64,000 nucleotides of DNA from Trichomonas vaginalis G3 (lineage: Eukaryota; Parabasalia; Trichomonadida; Trichomonadidae), in NCBI RefSeq assembly GCF_026262505.1, contig NC_067206.1:10931507-10995506 (forward strand). The letters run 5' to 3'. Both the position numbers and the translations under genes were made by a program. How positions within the stretch are numbered: the first letter of the stretch is position 1; each line of letters starts with the position of its first letter. The notes under the pieces are model-generated. The model did no database searches. It saw nothing but the letters and a program-made list of their open reading frames with translations, and had not been told where the DNA came from. Below are positions 19,543-31,467 of this stretch, in pieces.

Positions 19543-22500
19543 ATGACTATTGCTGCATATGCGTATGAAACAAATGAAGCAAGAAGAGCACATGAACTAG
19601 TAAACGAAAACTCAACTTTAACCATTGAAGGCAATGATTTAGTCATTGACGATGGAAAGACTAAAAAAGTCATTGATTTCGATACTTTTAACACTTATGA
19701 CCCATTCATTACAACAAGCAAGGTTCCCATCATAAATGATGGAACGGTGCAATATATAAATTCAACAGTAGATGCCTCATTAGTGAAAGTATTAAATGTT
19801 CTCATTGAATTGTTAAAGAGCTTTCGATTTGACGACAACATTAAATGCCTAAAGAATTTAGTCATGAATGAGAAACAAATTCTCGGCGTTGCTGGTAGCA
19901 GTAATGATGTACACCTTATGACATTAGAATATTATAACGAACATAAAGATGAACTGAAAGGAGAGAAGGGTGACACTGGACCTCAAGGACCACAAGGAAT
20001 ACAAGGAATACAAGGAATACAAGGACCTCAAGGCGAAAACGGTTTGGATGGAAAGGATGGAAAGGATGGAAAAACTGCTAAATCATGGATATGGACCTTA
20101 TAAATACTGGTTTAACAGCTGCTTCATATGGAGTTCTTCAATACCAAATCGGAAAGATATGGGCAGTACTTGGTGAAGAAGTTTTAGATGACGTTAAAAA
20201 TGCTTTGAACTTCATTTCAAATGGTTCGGATACTATTAAAACTTTATCTGGTTGGATGCAAGAAACAAGGAGTCAAATAGATACTGTAAGACGTATAGCA
20301 AACAATGCACGTACGGGATTGGATACTTTACGAGAAGCACAAAATACACTAAAGGAAGCAAATGATATTCTTGGCTCAGTATCAGACATGCATGAAGATT
20401 GGCTTAAAGGTATTGACAAATCTTTAAAAAATCACAGTCAGTCTATTGCTGACTACAAGAAAAGTATAGATTTTTTACATAGTGCTATGGACGTACATGA
20501 TGGAAGCATAAGGAACTTACTTAATGCTAACAATAACTTACCAGGAACTATTAAAGCATTTATAAAGTCCTTTGTAAAACCTGGTGCTCTAACATTTAGG
20601 TCTTTGAGAGCAAGAGCATTGAAGTCAAGAGATGCAGAAACTCCAACAGAAACTCCAGAAGAACCACCAAAACCAACAGCTAATGAAATATTGTTCGAAT
20701 ATTTTCCAAGGTACTCTGTTCTCATTGCATACATTCAAGAAATACTTAAGAAAGCAGACTTGACTTTAGGAGATGATGAAAGTTCTGTATATCTTTCGTT
20801 CCAGTTTCAAATAGCAGAACTTTTGAGACAGATATGCTTAATGTATGACAACATCTCTGATTTCACAAGATATGATGACGACCATGACCCCGAACACGGT
20901 GAAGAAGAAGTTTTACAAACATCCATTAAGACAGGAAAGGTTTTAACACAAAGTCTCATTATTGACACCAAAGATGGCGAAGTGGACGTTCTTCAAGAGC
21001 TGAAGAAAAATACTTCTTCGGGAGGTGGTGGTAGGCATGAACTTGAAATAAATGAGATAGAAGAGAAATTAGCCGAAAAAGCAGATAAAGAACATAAACA
21101 CAATATCTCCGATATAAATGAACTTCAAGCTACATTAAATAGTAAAGCGGACAAAAATGAACTTGACGCAATGAACAAAGTTTTGAAATCTCATAAACAC
21201 AATATCTCCGATATAAATGAACTTCAAGCTACATTAAATAGTAAAGCGGACAAGAACCATGTTCATTATATAAGTTCAGATGAACAGATTATAACGGACT
21301 ATCATGGATATTTAACACAGGATGAAGAAGTGAAGACGAAAAATGTTAATGAAAGAAGATATAAATTCATTCGTGCTAAAGGTTATGACATACACTGTAC
21401 TGTACAGTATGAACAGGTATAGCACCAAAACATTTGGTTATAACGCTGAAATTTATGCTTCATACTTCTTTGTTAACGGTGTATTAGTTGAACCAAGATT
21501 TATGTTAAGAGTTAAGGCAAAAATAACTTTTGAAGATGCTATTAAAAGTAAAGCTGACAAAAATGAACTTGACGCAACGAACAAAGTTTTGAAATCTCAT
21601 AAACACAATATCTCCGATATAAATGAACTTCAAACTTCTTTAGACAGTAAAGCAGACAAAAACCATACACATAATCCTTCACTACTGTTAGAGCTGACGA
21701 CATAATATGAACTTTGACCTTGGTTCAAGTGCACCTTTAGAGAATCCAAGTACAAGCGTAAAAGATACACTAAACAATTTAGATAACAGTTGCAGGAATA
21801 TTGAAGGTCATGCCAGAAACTTTGAAGCACATGAACTACCAGCAATGTTAGATAAGAAAGCAGACAAAACTTATGTGGATGCAGAACTAACAAAGAAATT
21901 TTCGAAACCAGATACAATGACATTTACAACAGAAATTATAAATGGTGAACCAGCAACTCCATTTGAATTTGTTAGAGGTCTTCAACCAGATACTTTTGAA
22001 TTTTTCTTGGATAATTCTATTGAACTAACATTACATTATAAAAGTGGAACAAATGCAACATTTCATCCGGGAGATACATTCCAAATGGTATTTAATGACA
22101 TAAGTTCTTTAGAATATGTTTATAGAGTTATGAGCATATATGATTTAATATATCCTATAGGAGCTGTTTATACGTCTATGAATCCAATAAATCCAAACAC
22201 TTTATTTGGTGGTAGATGGTATGAAATAGTTGACAGTTTTCCATTCTACACTAATACGCAGTCAATGAAGATGGGAGGTTCAAAGAAAATAGGTATTGAA
22301 AACCTTCCTTCACATATGCATAGGTTCAGTGGAAGAACATCTGTGGAAGGAAACCATTCACATTCAATAACAAAAAGAGGTTATATAAATCTTGCAGCGG
22401 GTTCGAATAGACAGGGAATGAACAGATATGATATCTCAGATGACCCCAAAGATGTTAGCACAGGTATTTTCTGTGGAACTGCAGGAAATCATACACATGT

Positions 22501-22588
22501 TGTAGCTGGTATTACAGACCCAGCAGGTAATGGAAAAGATTATATGCCTCCTTATATAACAATGCACGCTTGGATACGAGTTGGTTAA
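19543..22588 (+). pseudogene. Tail-fibre-like region of element D with collagen-like tract, broken
   Basis: The first frame (19543-20103) ends in a collagen-like Gly-x-y tract at about 19960-20073 (GEKGDTGPQGPQG...). Then comes a long helical region (from 20085), followed by several copies of a HKHNISDINELQ...NSKADKN unit, the hallmark of trimeric phage fibre shafts. The last ~160 residues are a phage tail collar/fibre-tip type domain: IYPIGAVYTSMN, LFGGRWYEI, GGSKK, LPSHMHR, GNHSH and a terminal MPPYITMHAWIRV. It is the longest of the three fibre regions in this window. It is likely the spike of the particle. About three breaks. Confidence 0.8.
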
Positions 22589-22607
22589 ACTCTTTAACTT
22601 TACATAA

Positions 22608-23691
22608 ATGAGCTTGAAAGAAGTATTCGAACAACATCCATGGAGGTCTTTTAAGAAATTCAATGAAGCTGCAAAGAGTTCGGGATTTACTAACAGAGCT
22701 GAAGTGAAAAGGTTCTTTACAAAAATGTTGTACATCAAACAAAAATAAATCCTTACGACTACTTTTTACCAATTTACTCCAACACTCCTGACGCATACCA
22801 ATTTGACACTCTCATTCAAAGCAGAAAAGGAGGACATAAACCATTCCTCATCTTCATAAATGTTAACACTCGTAAAGCATATGCATATCCAATGAAGAAA
22901 AAGGAACTCGTGAAGTGTTAAGAGTTTTACAAAAGTTTGTAGCAGAACATAACCCAAGTACTTTAACATCAGACCAGGATTCAGCATACCTCAGCAACGA
23001 AATCACAGAATTTCTCATTAAGCATAACATAACTCACTACACTACTGAAGACCATAACCATAACATACTCGGCATCATAAACCGCTTCATAAGGACTCTC
23101 AGAGATTTAAATCAAGAGCGAGACTTTACCGAAGAAACAATGAAACATTTTCTCGAAGTATATAATTCCTCAACACATTCTACAACAGGACATACACCAA
23201 ATTTAATGACACAACAACAAGAAGAAAAGTATATACAAAAGAAACGAAGCCAAACACAAAATATCAGAAATTCAACACAATTTACCCTCATTCCTGGTAC
23301 AAAAGTTCGTGTAGTTCTTGACGACAAACCGTTGACAAAGAAACGTTTAAGGTTAAGTCGAAATTATTATATCGTAGACTCTACGCAAGGTAATGGATAT
23401 CTTATAAAAGCTGCCGACGACTCTATTGCGTTTTATCCTCGTCATAAATTAGTCGAAAGTAGTAATGGCAAACTTGCTGAAACCATTGACGAAGCAAAGC
23501 GAGGAGTGGTTATTGAAATACTTGGCTATAACACAAACGATGACACTTATAAAGTAAGATATGAAGGAGGCGTTGAAGATGTTATACCATCTAAGAACTT
23601 GAGAGAGTCAAAGCCAACACATCTGGGACCATTAGAGCGGGAGTACTGGAAAGACAAAAATATGCCAGAAAGAATAAGAAAATTCTTCTAA
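22608..23691 (+). pseudogene. Retrovirus-like (rve) integrase of element D, broken
   Basis: The DDE-type integrase core is visible: a FLIFINVNTRKAYAYP strand, then LTSDQDSAYLS, then a helical segment with NRFIRTLRD, followed by a VYNSSTHSTTGHTPN segment typical of Maverick and retroelement integrases. A C-terminal small beta-barrel (about 23500-23610: VIEILGYNTNDDTYKVRYEGG) is chromodomain-like. The enzyme joins element ends to host DNA. The relative in element B is at 38268-39803. About two breaks. Confidence 0.85.
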
Positions 23692-23804
23692 ACTTTTTCA
23701 TTTTGTTGCTGAAAAATGACCAAATTTCATGAATTTTCATAAAAGATAAAAATAAAGTTAGTTTTATTTTTATTTATTTTTTTATCTCATATGTAAAGAC
23801 AGTA

Positions 23805-24415
23805 ATGACAAACATTGAGTTTGAAACAGTTAGAAAGATTGACAATGACACCAAAGTGGTTAGAATTGGTGATTTAAACGTAAGATACTGTAAGAAATAC
23901 AACAAATATTCTTTGTCAGACATTATAACACCATCTGGAAAGAAAACAAAGGACTGGGTTAGAATTGCTTCTACTCAGAAAATTTGACAAGAAATCCTGA
24001 GCTTATGATATCGGTAAGATTCTATGGAACCACAGCATATCTCATCGACAAAAGTCTTATACCAATAATTCTTCTGTGGATTGACCCTGTTGTTGGATAT
24101 AACTTCATAACATATGGTTCATTCGACTCAGAACGTTGCAGTGAAGGCTTACTTTACATCGTTCAGAAACCGAAGGACTTCAATACAAAGAGATATAAGA
24201 TAGGAAGAACATATAATATAACTCAAAGATATGACAGTACAGTCAATAGAATCAAGGTTGTGTTCGTTAATGATATGAGAGCCGCAGAAACAGAACTACT
24301 CGAAAAGTTTGAGAAAATATATGGTGCTCCCATAAAAGGTAAAGAAACGTTTGAAGTAGATGAGATAGATAAAGCTATAAAATTATTTGACGAAGTTGCT
24401 GAAAAATACATGTAA
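23805..24415 (+). pseudogene. KilA-N plus GIY-YIG (T5orf172-type) protein, element D copy
   Basis: The N-terminal part (RYCKKYNKYSLSDI... DWVR) and a middle segment (LIPIILLWIDPVVGYNF) fit the KilA-N DNA-binding fold. The C-terminal part has LLYIVQ...YKIGRTYNITQRY, an Arg-Ala-Ala-Glu helix and a final GKETFEV, the GIY-YIG/T5orf172 pattern. Such proteins in large DNA viruses act as DNA-binding nucleases or regulators. A close copy lies in element B at 42016-42438. One break. Confidence 0.75.
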
Positions 24416-24503
24416 AGCGTTTATTTTTGGTCTTTTGTGAAAGTCAGAAAATAACGCTAATTTTTTCCTAACAAAAATTTTTATCTCGTATGTAAAGACA
24501 GTA

Positions 24504-25331
24504 ATGTCAACATCAGAGAACACAACAACTGCTATCGTTCATGAAGCCATCAATGAAGAATACGAGTACATACAGTATAACAAACAGTTACGTCTCATTC
24601 GTTCAGTCAAAGATGACATGTACCAAATGCAAAGTATAATGAATGCTCTTCGTTCTACAAAGCAAGCATATCATTGGTTTGAAAACCAACAGACAAAAGA
24701 ACTTTTAGAAGAATTTCCTCATATGATTGCTTCCCCCGGTTTTCCGAGGGAAGAGATTCCGTATGAAAATCGCAAGAATTTGGCTCCTGGTTTGAAAGGT
24801 TATTATGTTCATAGACTTTTAGTAAACGCTATAGCAATGTGGGCTTCACCTCGTTATGCTTGTTATATTTTCATGATGTTAGATGAACTATATAAAGCAG
24901 AACGTGGAGAGATGGAAAAGAAACTTCATGCAAAAGATGAAGTCATTGAATCCAAAGACAAAAGCATACAGAAAAGAATACCGCGTTCAGTACCAAAAGG
25001 AAAGGAAAAGAGTTATAAGTATATGATATATACTGAAGAGTTGGAGAAAGAAGAAGACAGAGATATGGTTATGTTACATTTAGTCAGAAGAAACAATAAA
25101 AGCTTTTATGACTTAGCTAAGATATATAAATCTGACAGAAACTGGTTCTATCGTGAAAACTTACCGATTTCAATGACACCGAATGAGCAAATAAAGGAAA
25201 TTGTCAAAAATACTCTTCCTCAAACACACTATGACATCAAAGGTTGCACAATACTTACATTCAAAGAAGACTTAACATTACTGAAGGAAAAGATAACAGA
25301 ATATTTCGACAACTTCAAAGAGGAAGAATGA
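24504..25331 (+). CDS. KilA-N domain protein (BRO-like), 275 residues
   Basis: The KilA-N/BRO N-terminal domain covers about residues 10-135: an IRSVKDDMYQMQSIMNAL segment, then WFENQQTKELL, and the hallmark YYVHRLLVNAIAMWASPRYA. A coiled-coil linker (about 140-160) leads to a C-terminal helical domain. KilA-N proteins are viral DNA-binding regulators. The lead sequence ATCTCGTATGTAAAGACAGT is shared with the start of the neighbouring gene at 23805. A shortened relative lies in element B at 42460-42891. The D copy looks whole. Confidence 0.8.
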   Translation: MSTSENTTTAIVHEAINEEYEYIQYNKQLRLIRSVKDDMYQMQSIMNALRSTKQAYHWFENQQTKELLEEFPHMIASPGFPREEIPYENRKNLAPGLKGYYVHRLLVNAIAMWASPRYACYIFMMLDELYKAERGEMEKKLHAKDEVIESKDKSIQKRIPRSVPKGKEKSYKYMIYTEELEKEEDRDMVMLHLVRRNNKSFYDLAKIYKSDRNWFYRENLPISMTPNEQIKEIVKNTLPQTHYDIKGCTILTFKEDLTLLKEKITEYFDNFKEEE

Positions 25332-25399
25332 AAACTTACCGATTTCAATGAAAAACATTAACTTTTTGACGAAGTGAAGATTTGCACTTTGTCAAAATT

Positions 25400-25550
25400 T
25401 AATGAAAAAACATTAACGTAAACATTAACGATAAAATTTATTTCCTGGACTGTTGTCAAAATGTCATGTTGTCATCATTTTTAAAAGAAGTTAATTAACC
25501 TGGTAGCACATGGTGACGTGGTGACACTTTCAGTTATTCAAAAATATATT
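25400..25550. repeat. Single copy of the 121-bp cassette repeat with AACATTAACG words
   Basis: Contains GTCAAAATGTCATGTTGTC, then AGTTAATTAACCTGGTAGCAC, then GGTGACACTTTCAGTTATTC. The same order is found in each unit of the inverted arrays in element B (40344-40630 and 42930-43470). Two AACATTAACG words precede it. It lies right after the KilA-N gene, as in B. Confidence 0.8.
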
Positions 25551-25555
25551 TTTGC

Positions 25556-26029
25556 TTAAATAACTTCAGGGTCTATTTCTTCAACCATTTCACTTCCTTC
25601 GTCAATGTCAATAGAAGCTTCTTCAACCTTTGGTAAGAATTTCTGTATAACATCTTTGTTCGTTATTGTCTTCAGAGATGAAGGATAATATTTCACATTT
25701 GTTTCACCCTTCTTATATTCTTTCTGTTCGGAAAGATTCATAGCAATACTGAAGAAGTCAATGTTAGAGTTCTTTATAACAGTATAATGAGTATCTTTGA
25801 CATTCACGAAGAAACCCTTTTGTTTCAAAACTACTGCTAACTCTTGTGAAGTATAACGTTTGCGGTCAATGACGATAGCTAATGGTCTGACATACTGACC
25901 GAACTTAGATTCTTTCACAAACTTCTTGTTAAAGATAACATTAACATTTGAAGCATTATTGAACTCATTCTTGATGGCATTAGCGAGAGCATTGTATGAA
26001 AAGAACTTGCAATCTTGCATGTGTTTCAT
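25556..26029 (-). CDS. Unassigned 157-residue protein divergent from the polymerase gene
   Basis: The protein has Lys-rich and hydrophobic segments and an acidic tail (EEASIDIDEGSEMVEEIDPE). It is transcribed away from the polymerase gene across a 91-bp AT-rich spacer that must carry both promoters, which suggests shared (early?) expression with replication genes. No family recognised. The frame looks whole. Confidence 0.45.
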   Translation of the reverse strand: MKHMQDCKFFSYNALANAIKNEFNNASNVNVIFNKKFVKESKFGQYVRPLAIVIDRKRYTSQELAVVLKQKGFFVNVKDTHYTVIKNSNIDFFSIAMNLSEQKEYKKGETNVKYYPSSLKTITNKDVIQKFLPKVEEASIDIDEGSEMVEEIDPEVI

Positions 26030-26120
26030 TAAAATAAAAATATTAAATTATTTTGAAAAATAACTTAAAAAAATCTAATCTAATTTTTTCAAAAAAATAT
26101 TTTTTTATTTCCTACTAAAG

Positions 26121-29100
26121 ATGTATCGGAAGTTGTCTAAGTTAGAACACTCGGAAATAAAACAACTTCTTACAGAAGCTAACATAGATGTTGCAAAGCA
26201 TTACGCAACAAACAAAAAAGCACTCGCTGGCTTCATTAAAGACTACAATGGTGAAATAACTTATGATAGAATTCATGAGTTCATAAAGCCGCAACGCGGT
26301 GAGGACGAAGTCCATGCAAGAACTTTTCCTTTAAATGACGTTGCTATTGACTTATATCATAGACGTTCAGTACCACATGAAGTAAGGCGTGAGATGTTTG
26401 ACATTACAAATGCGAACGTTGGTGAAACAAGAAGAAGAGACGACACACTGAAACAACAGAGAAGAGAGATGTTTAAGAGCGCTATAGAACAAGTTCGCAA
26501 AGCTAACGATGTCATTCGTTCCATTGACGACAAACCAAAAGAAGGTGAGAGATGGTTAAAGAAAGATGAAGAGAATAGGAAGAGAAATGTGAAGTCAGGC
26601 AATAGACTCATTGACTTTAACATCGAAGCTTTAGATGAACCAAACAGAGACTACTTACACAAACATTTCGGTAAGGTTTTCATGAGACTCTTAGAGAAGA
26701 TTAAAATAAACTCCCAACAAAGATGGATGGTATGTTATAAACTTGGTGGAAAGTATGAATGTTCTACGTTAAACCTCAATAATATTGGAACATTACTACA
26801 TCAGCTCTTGAAGGAGAACTTTATATCAGAGATAGAAGCAAATGCTGCAGGTATTGTTGAAATGCACTATGACTTCTTCTTGACAAACATAAAGAATCTT
26901 ACTGAAATAAAGATGTATGATTTAACAGAATATGAAGGCTTAACGATGTCAGATGTAAAGAAAGGCAAACCAAAAAAGAGACCATATAGAGATGAAAGCA
27001 CACTGACAAATGACCAGAAAGCCATTTTGGAAGCTCTTAAGCAAACAGGAAACCCAGCACTTATAGAAAGCTTTTGGAAAGATAATGGTGAAAAGAAGTT
27101 TTATAAGAAGAGAAGCGGTCAGTTCTGGAAGTATCTTTGCACATTACCTATAAATCTTGAACGCTACCAAATCTTCAATGAACTGAACAAAAGAACTGCA
27201 ACACTTATGACAGAAGATAACTGCTTCGTTTATGCTTGCATTCAGGCTGGAGTAAATGAAGAAACTATTGACCACATGAGAGAAGTCATTCGTGTTAGAG
27301 ACTTTCCTCAAAGTAAAGTACAAGAAATTTCTGACGCAACAGGTATAGCATTTAATGTTACCATTGGTTATTTCAATGACTCAAGACATAATGAAATAAA
27401 GAGATATATACCAAAAGAATGTGAAACTGTTCGAACTATTGACTTACTTCTTGTTGAAGACCACTACATGCTAAACGAAAGATTACCAATGACAACATAT
27501 TTCATTCGCAACTATATAGAAATCTTGAAGGAGTGTGGTGGAATGAACATTGAAAAACAGATGAAGATTTATACAAAGAGAGAAGATAAATATGTAGTTC
27601 GCATGGATAGAACTACACCGCTATGGATGTTATGAAAACATTGTGGGAGTGCAAATATTTCGAACCTATTTCTTATGGAGAACTTTTCACATATACGACT
27701 GACTTATATAAACAGAACCTTGCACCATTTAAAGATTTGACATATGCTCCAAAGTATTGTGTACAACTGAAGAAGAAAGCAGAGTCAAAAGAAGTAAATA
27801 AAAATAAGTGCAAGTTCATTCCTGAGCATGTTTTCTTTGCTGACTTTGAGTGCAGTACCGATGGCTTTCATAAAGCTTTTAACATATGTTACGACAGTGA
27901 AGATGGTTCAGTGAGTGAAAGCATATGGGGTCAAAACTGTGCAACAGAATTTTTGGAGCGACTTCCTGACAAGAGTTTAATATATTTCCATAACCTCAGT
28001 TATGATATAAACTTCATCTTAAGACACATGACAGAAGTGAAAGGAACTCCCATCATTAAAGGTTCACGAACAATGCAAATAACTGGTTATATAAAGGAAG
28101 GGCAATTATTATAAAAGACTCTTACAGTGTTATAAATAAGAAGCTTAAACTATTTCCTGCTATGTTTAACTTACAAACAGGACCGAAAGAAGTATTTCCA
28201 TATAACTACTACAGCAGTGTTTGTTAGCAAATGACAACAGAACTGGTGTCATTTCTGAAGCATGTGTAAGTTTGTAAAAGATATTGAAACGTTCATGAAA
28301 AACATAGATTCCATCAAAGGTTGCAGAATAGATGAGAACCACTTCGACTTAGAAAAATATAGCACGTTTTACTGCAAACAAGAAGTAAGAATTTTAAGAG
28401 AAGGTTTTGTAAAGTTCCGCAATGACTTATTGAAAGAGTTTGATTTAAACGTTTATGACTACGTTAGTATTTGTTCTAATTGCTAACAAATTGTTTGAGA
28501 ACAGAGTATACTTCCCGAATGGAAATCTTTATGACCTCTCAAATAAACCAAGAGAATTTATTTCGAGATGCATTCAAGGTGGAAGATGTATGTTGTCAGA
28601 TAACATGAAACAAAAAGAGCAAAAGAAACTCATTGCTGACTTCGACGCTGTTTCATTATATCCATCAGCTATAGCAAGACTTTATACTTTAGAAGGAATT
28701 CCAAAGGTTATGAAGGATGAGATGCTTAAGCACAGAGTATCTCATGAGACATTTATTCGATGACGACCAAAAGGAACCCATTGGTGAAAAGTTTATGTCT
28801 GGCTTCTTTGTTCTCATTAAGATAACAGAGATTGGAATACATAGACACTTTCCTTTAATAGTTTGTGACCCTGAACTAAATCCAGAACTTAACGTTCCCA
28901 GAAGTTCAAACACTTGCTGTTTAATGTATGTTGACCATATAACATTACAAGACCTCATAAAATATCAAGGTGTCAAATGTGAAGTGTTGCAAGGATACTA
29001 TTACGATGGAAACAGAGATATTAGAATAAGAGATGAAGTAAAGAAGTTGTTTGAGTTAAGGTTAAAGTATAAGAAAGAAGGAAATCCTTTGCAAGAAAAT

Positions 29101-29796
29101 ATAAAGCTCATTCTGAACAGTATTTATGGCAAAACTATTCTATCTCCTATTGAGTCAAAAATAACCATAGTAGATGACAAAGATGCTATAAGATATGCCA
29201 TCAGAAACTACAACCATATAGTGAAGTTCGAAGGTTTGGATGGTTCAGATAAAACTATTTTCAAGCTAACGAAAAGCATTTGCAGACACTTTAACTTCTG
29301 TCCACTTGGTGTTAATATTCTATCTATGTCGAAGAGAATAATGTGTGAAGTATTCTGTACTGCTGAAGACATGGGACTTCAAATATTTTACCAGGACTGT
29401 GATAGCATGCATATTTTCAATGAAGACATACCAAAGCTTGCAGCAGAGTTTAAGAAGAGATACGGTAGAGAACTTATTGGTAAAACATTAGGTCAGTTCC
29501 ATTCTGACTTTGCAGAAATAACACCTGGAAAACAAAGTTTAGCATACAAGTCAATATTTTGTGGAAAGAAGACTTACATAGACTTACTCACGAATGATTT
29601 AAATGAAGTTGCATTTCATGCACGTTGTAAAGGTGTAAAACAAGACGTTCTTGCTTTAACAGCTAATGAAATGTTTCCTGAAGCTATACAATGCTATTAC
29701 AATGAAGATAAGAACATTCACATACCTGTTGGAACATATGACAAAGACTCTGAGTTCAGTTTAATGAAACTTTACAAAGCACTTCATGATGGTTAA
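26121..29796 (+). pseudogene. Protein-primed family B DNA polymerase of element D, broken
   Basis: The N-terminal part (26121-27630, about 500 residues) includes an OTU-like stretch at about 27200-27500 (EDNCFVYACIQAG...., then a strand NVTIGYF, then VEDHYMLNE). The polymerase proper has an exonuclease FADFECS motif, an YFHNLSYDINF motif, polymerase motif A (DAVSLYPS), motif B (NSIYGK) and motif C (QDCDSMHIF), which define the protein-primed pPolB type used by Mavericks. It would replicate the linear element. About four to five breaks. Confidence 0.9.
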
Positions 29797-29969
29797 GAGA
29801 TTGGATTTGACTTATGTAAGTCTTCTAGTCCTTGCTTTGCTGAAAAGTTTAACTTTTCTATTCAGACTAAGACTTTATTCATAAGAAAGCTTAAGTTCTG
29901 AGGTCATTTATTTTTGTCAGCAATGAGGTCATTCGTGATAAAAATAATGAGGTCATATATTTTTGTCAT

Positions 29970-30545
29970 TTATGTATAACCATTGTCTCTCTTAAACTTT
30001 GCAATAGACAGCTTTGTTCTTCTTCCTTCTACATCTGTAATGTTTATATAATCTTTGCTATACTGTCTTAAGACATTCATTCGTCTGTATTGAGTTCCCA
30101 TGAAATAGTAAAAGACATCTTCACTTGGGACATAGTAGTAATTTTCTAGAGTAAATTTAGAGTATTGTATAATTTCAACAGCATCTTCAGGAAGAGTGTC
30201 TACAATGTCAAACCAATAGCCATTCGAACCAGAAATATTTCTCATGTTTTGTCTTCTCGACACCCACCTTAAGTTTGAGATATGAAAGTCTCCTCTGTCT
30301 CTGTTTATATGGTCTACTTCTCGAAGTCCTTCAGGATTCGGTATAAATTGATTTGCAACAATTTTATGCTTAAAGAGTTTATGTTTGTTTAAATAAACAC
30401 AAATATAACCATCACCGTTGTCAAACTCACTTACAACTCTTTTGTTACTTATGCGCCTAATTGGATATGGGTACTCTGAAAAGATTTCATAGTCATTGTT
30501 ATGTTCGAGTGTTTGCCAATGTCCTTCACCTTCCATGCCTTTCAC
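29970..30545 (-). CDS. HNH homing-type endonuclease with NUMOD4-like N-terminus
   Basis: A 191-residue protein. The first ~50 residues (W..L.HNNDYEIFSEYPYPIRRI) look like NUMOD4. Residues ~60-105 carry the HNH pattern: HKIVANQFIPNP, then VDHINRDR, then HISNLRWVSRRQN. Such free-standing HNH enzymes are often selfish nucleases in phage and large virus genomes. It lies tail-to-tail with the polymerase gene. The frame looks whole. Confidence 0.85.
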   Translation of the reverse strand: MKGMEGEGHWQTLEHNNDYEIFSEYPYPIRRISNKRVVSEFDNGDGYICVYLNKHKLFKHKIVANQFIPNPEGLREVDHINRDRGDFHISNLRWVSRRQNMRNISGSNGYWFDIVDTLPEDAVEIIQYSKFTLENYYYVPSEDVFYYFMGTQYRRMNVLRQYSKDYINITDVEGRRTKLSIAKFKRDNGYT

Positions 30546-30586
30546 TCAAATAAAATTTTCAGAAAAAAATAAAAGTAGCGTAGATT

Positions 30587-31443
30587 TTACAATACTGCGA
30601 TGGTAGAGTTTAAGAGTTGTGCTTCAATGTAGAGACAGTCCTTATGGTCTGGAGGTAAGAACACTGGGCAGTTATGGTCATGAGTGGAGAACATGTCTAT
30701 CCAAAACTCACGATTGAAGCCAGTTAATTTATAGTATTTAGGGTTAGGAAGTGGTGAAGTTCTTGTATGACCAATGAACTCATTTTCAACTCCCTTACTT
30801 AAGTTTGAATATAATATAGCTTGCTTTCTATCCAAATGCCAGGTGTTACAATCTTTGAAAATTCATTTTTCCTCGGAAGCATTGCATCATAATTGAAAAC
30901 ATTCTTGAAGTCTTCATTGGTTCAGAATTTGAAATCTTATACGTAATGGATTTTCTTTCTCTTTAGCTACTTCATTGAATGGTGAAATATATAACAAACT
31001 GACAGTCATGAGTTCCATCTTCATTTTCATTAAATTCATAATGAAAGTCTATAAGTTGTGGCTGACTACCTTCTTCTTTCAGTTGTGCAAGAAACTCACG
31101 TAAAGGCTGTAAAGTTTGTACTTCAATGTTGAACTTTTTCTCGAACATCTCATTAAATGAAATCATACATTCTTGTAAAGTTGTATCGTCTTTAAAGTAT
31201 TTGTATATGTGAATGTTTTGGGCGCTTAAAGACTGTTCGTCATTTTCTATCTCGACTTGAAGTATAAAGTCAACCTTTCCTGAAAGCACGTGTTATATAC
31301 ATAGATGTTATGCCAATGTACTTCTCTTCATTTATGTTCACAATCCAGTCTGTTGGAAACTTAAACGTTACTCTGTTCCCCTTTATTTTGACGTCAGGGT
31401 TTTCACTACTGAACGCAACAGTTAAAGGTATTTGTCTATACAT
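30587..31443 (-). pseudogene. Two unassigned element-D genes, partly broken
   Basis: The first (30587-about 30930) and second (about 30965-31443) minus-strand regions code for small acidic proteins with beta-type segments. The second has a FHYEFNENEDGTHDCQF stretch. No family is recognised. They lie between the HNH gene and the capsid block. About three breaks together. Confidence 0.35.
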
Positions 31444-31467
31444 TTAATTCGGATAAAAATAAACCAT

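Noticed and set aside
19543-25331. Bacterial prophage, because of the tail-fibre, KilA-N and GIY-YIG genes
   Set aside because: The same unit has a protein-primed polymerase B, rve integrase and double jelly-roll capsid protein with Maverick-type inverted ends; no phage portal, terminase or tail assembly genes are visible.
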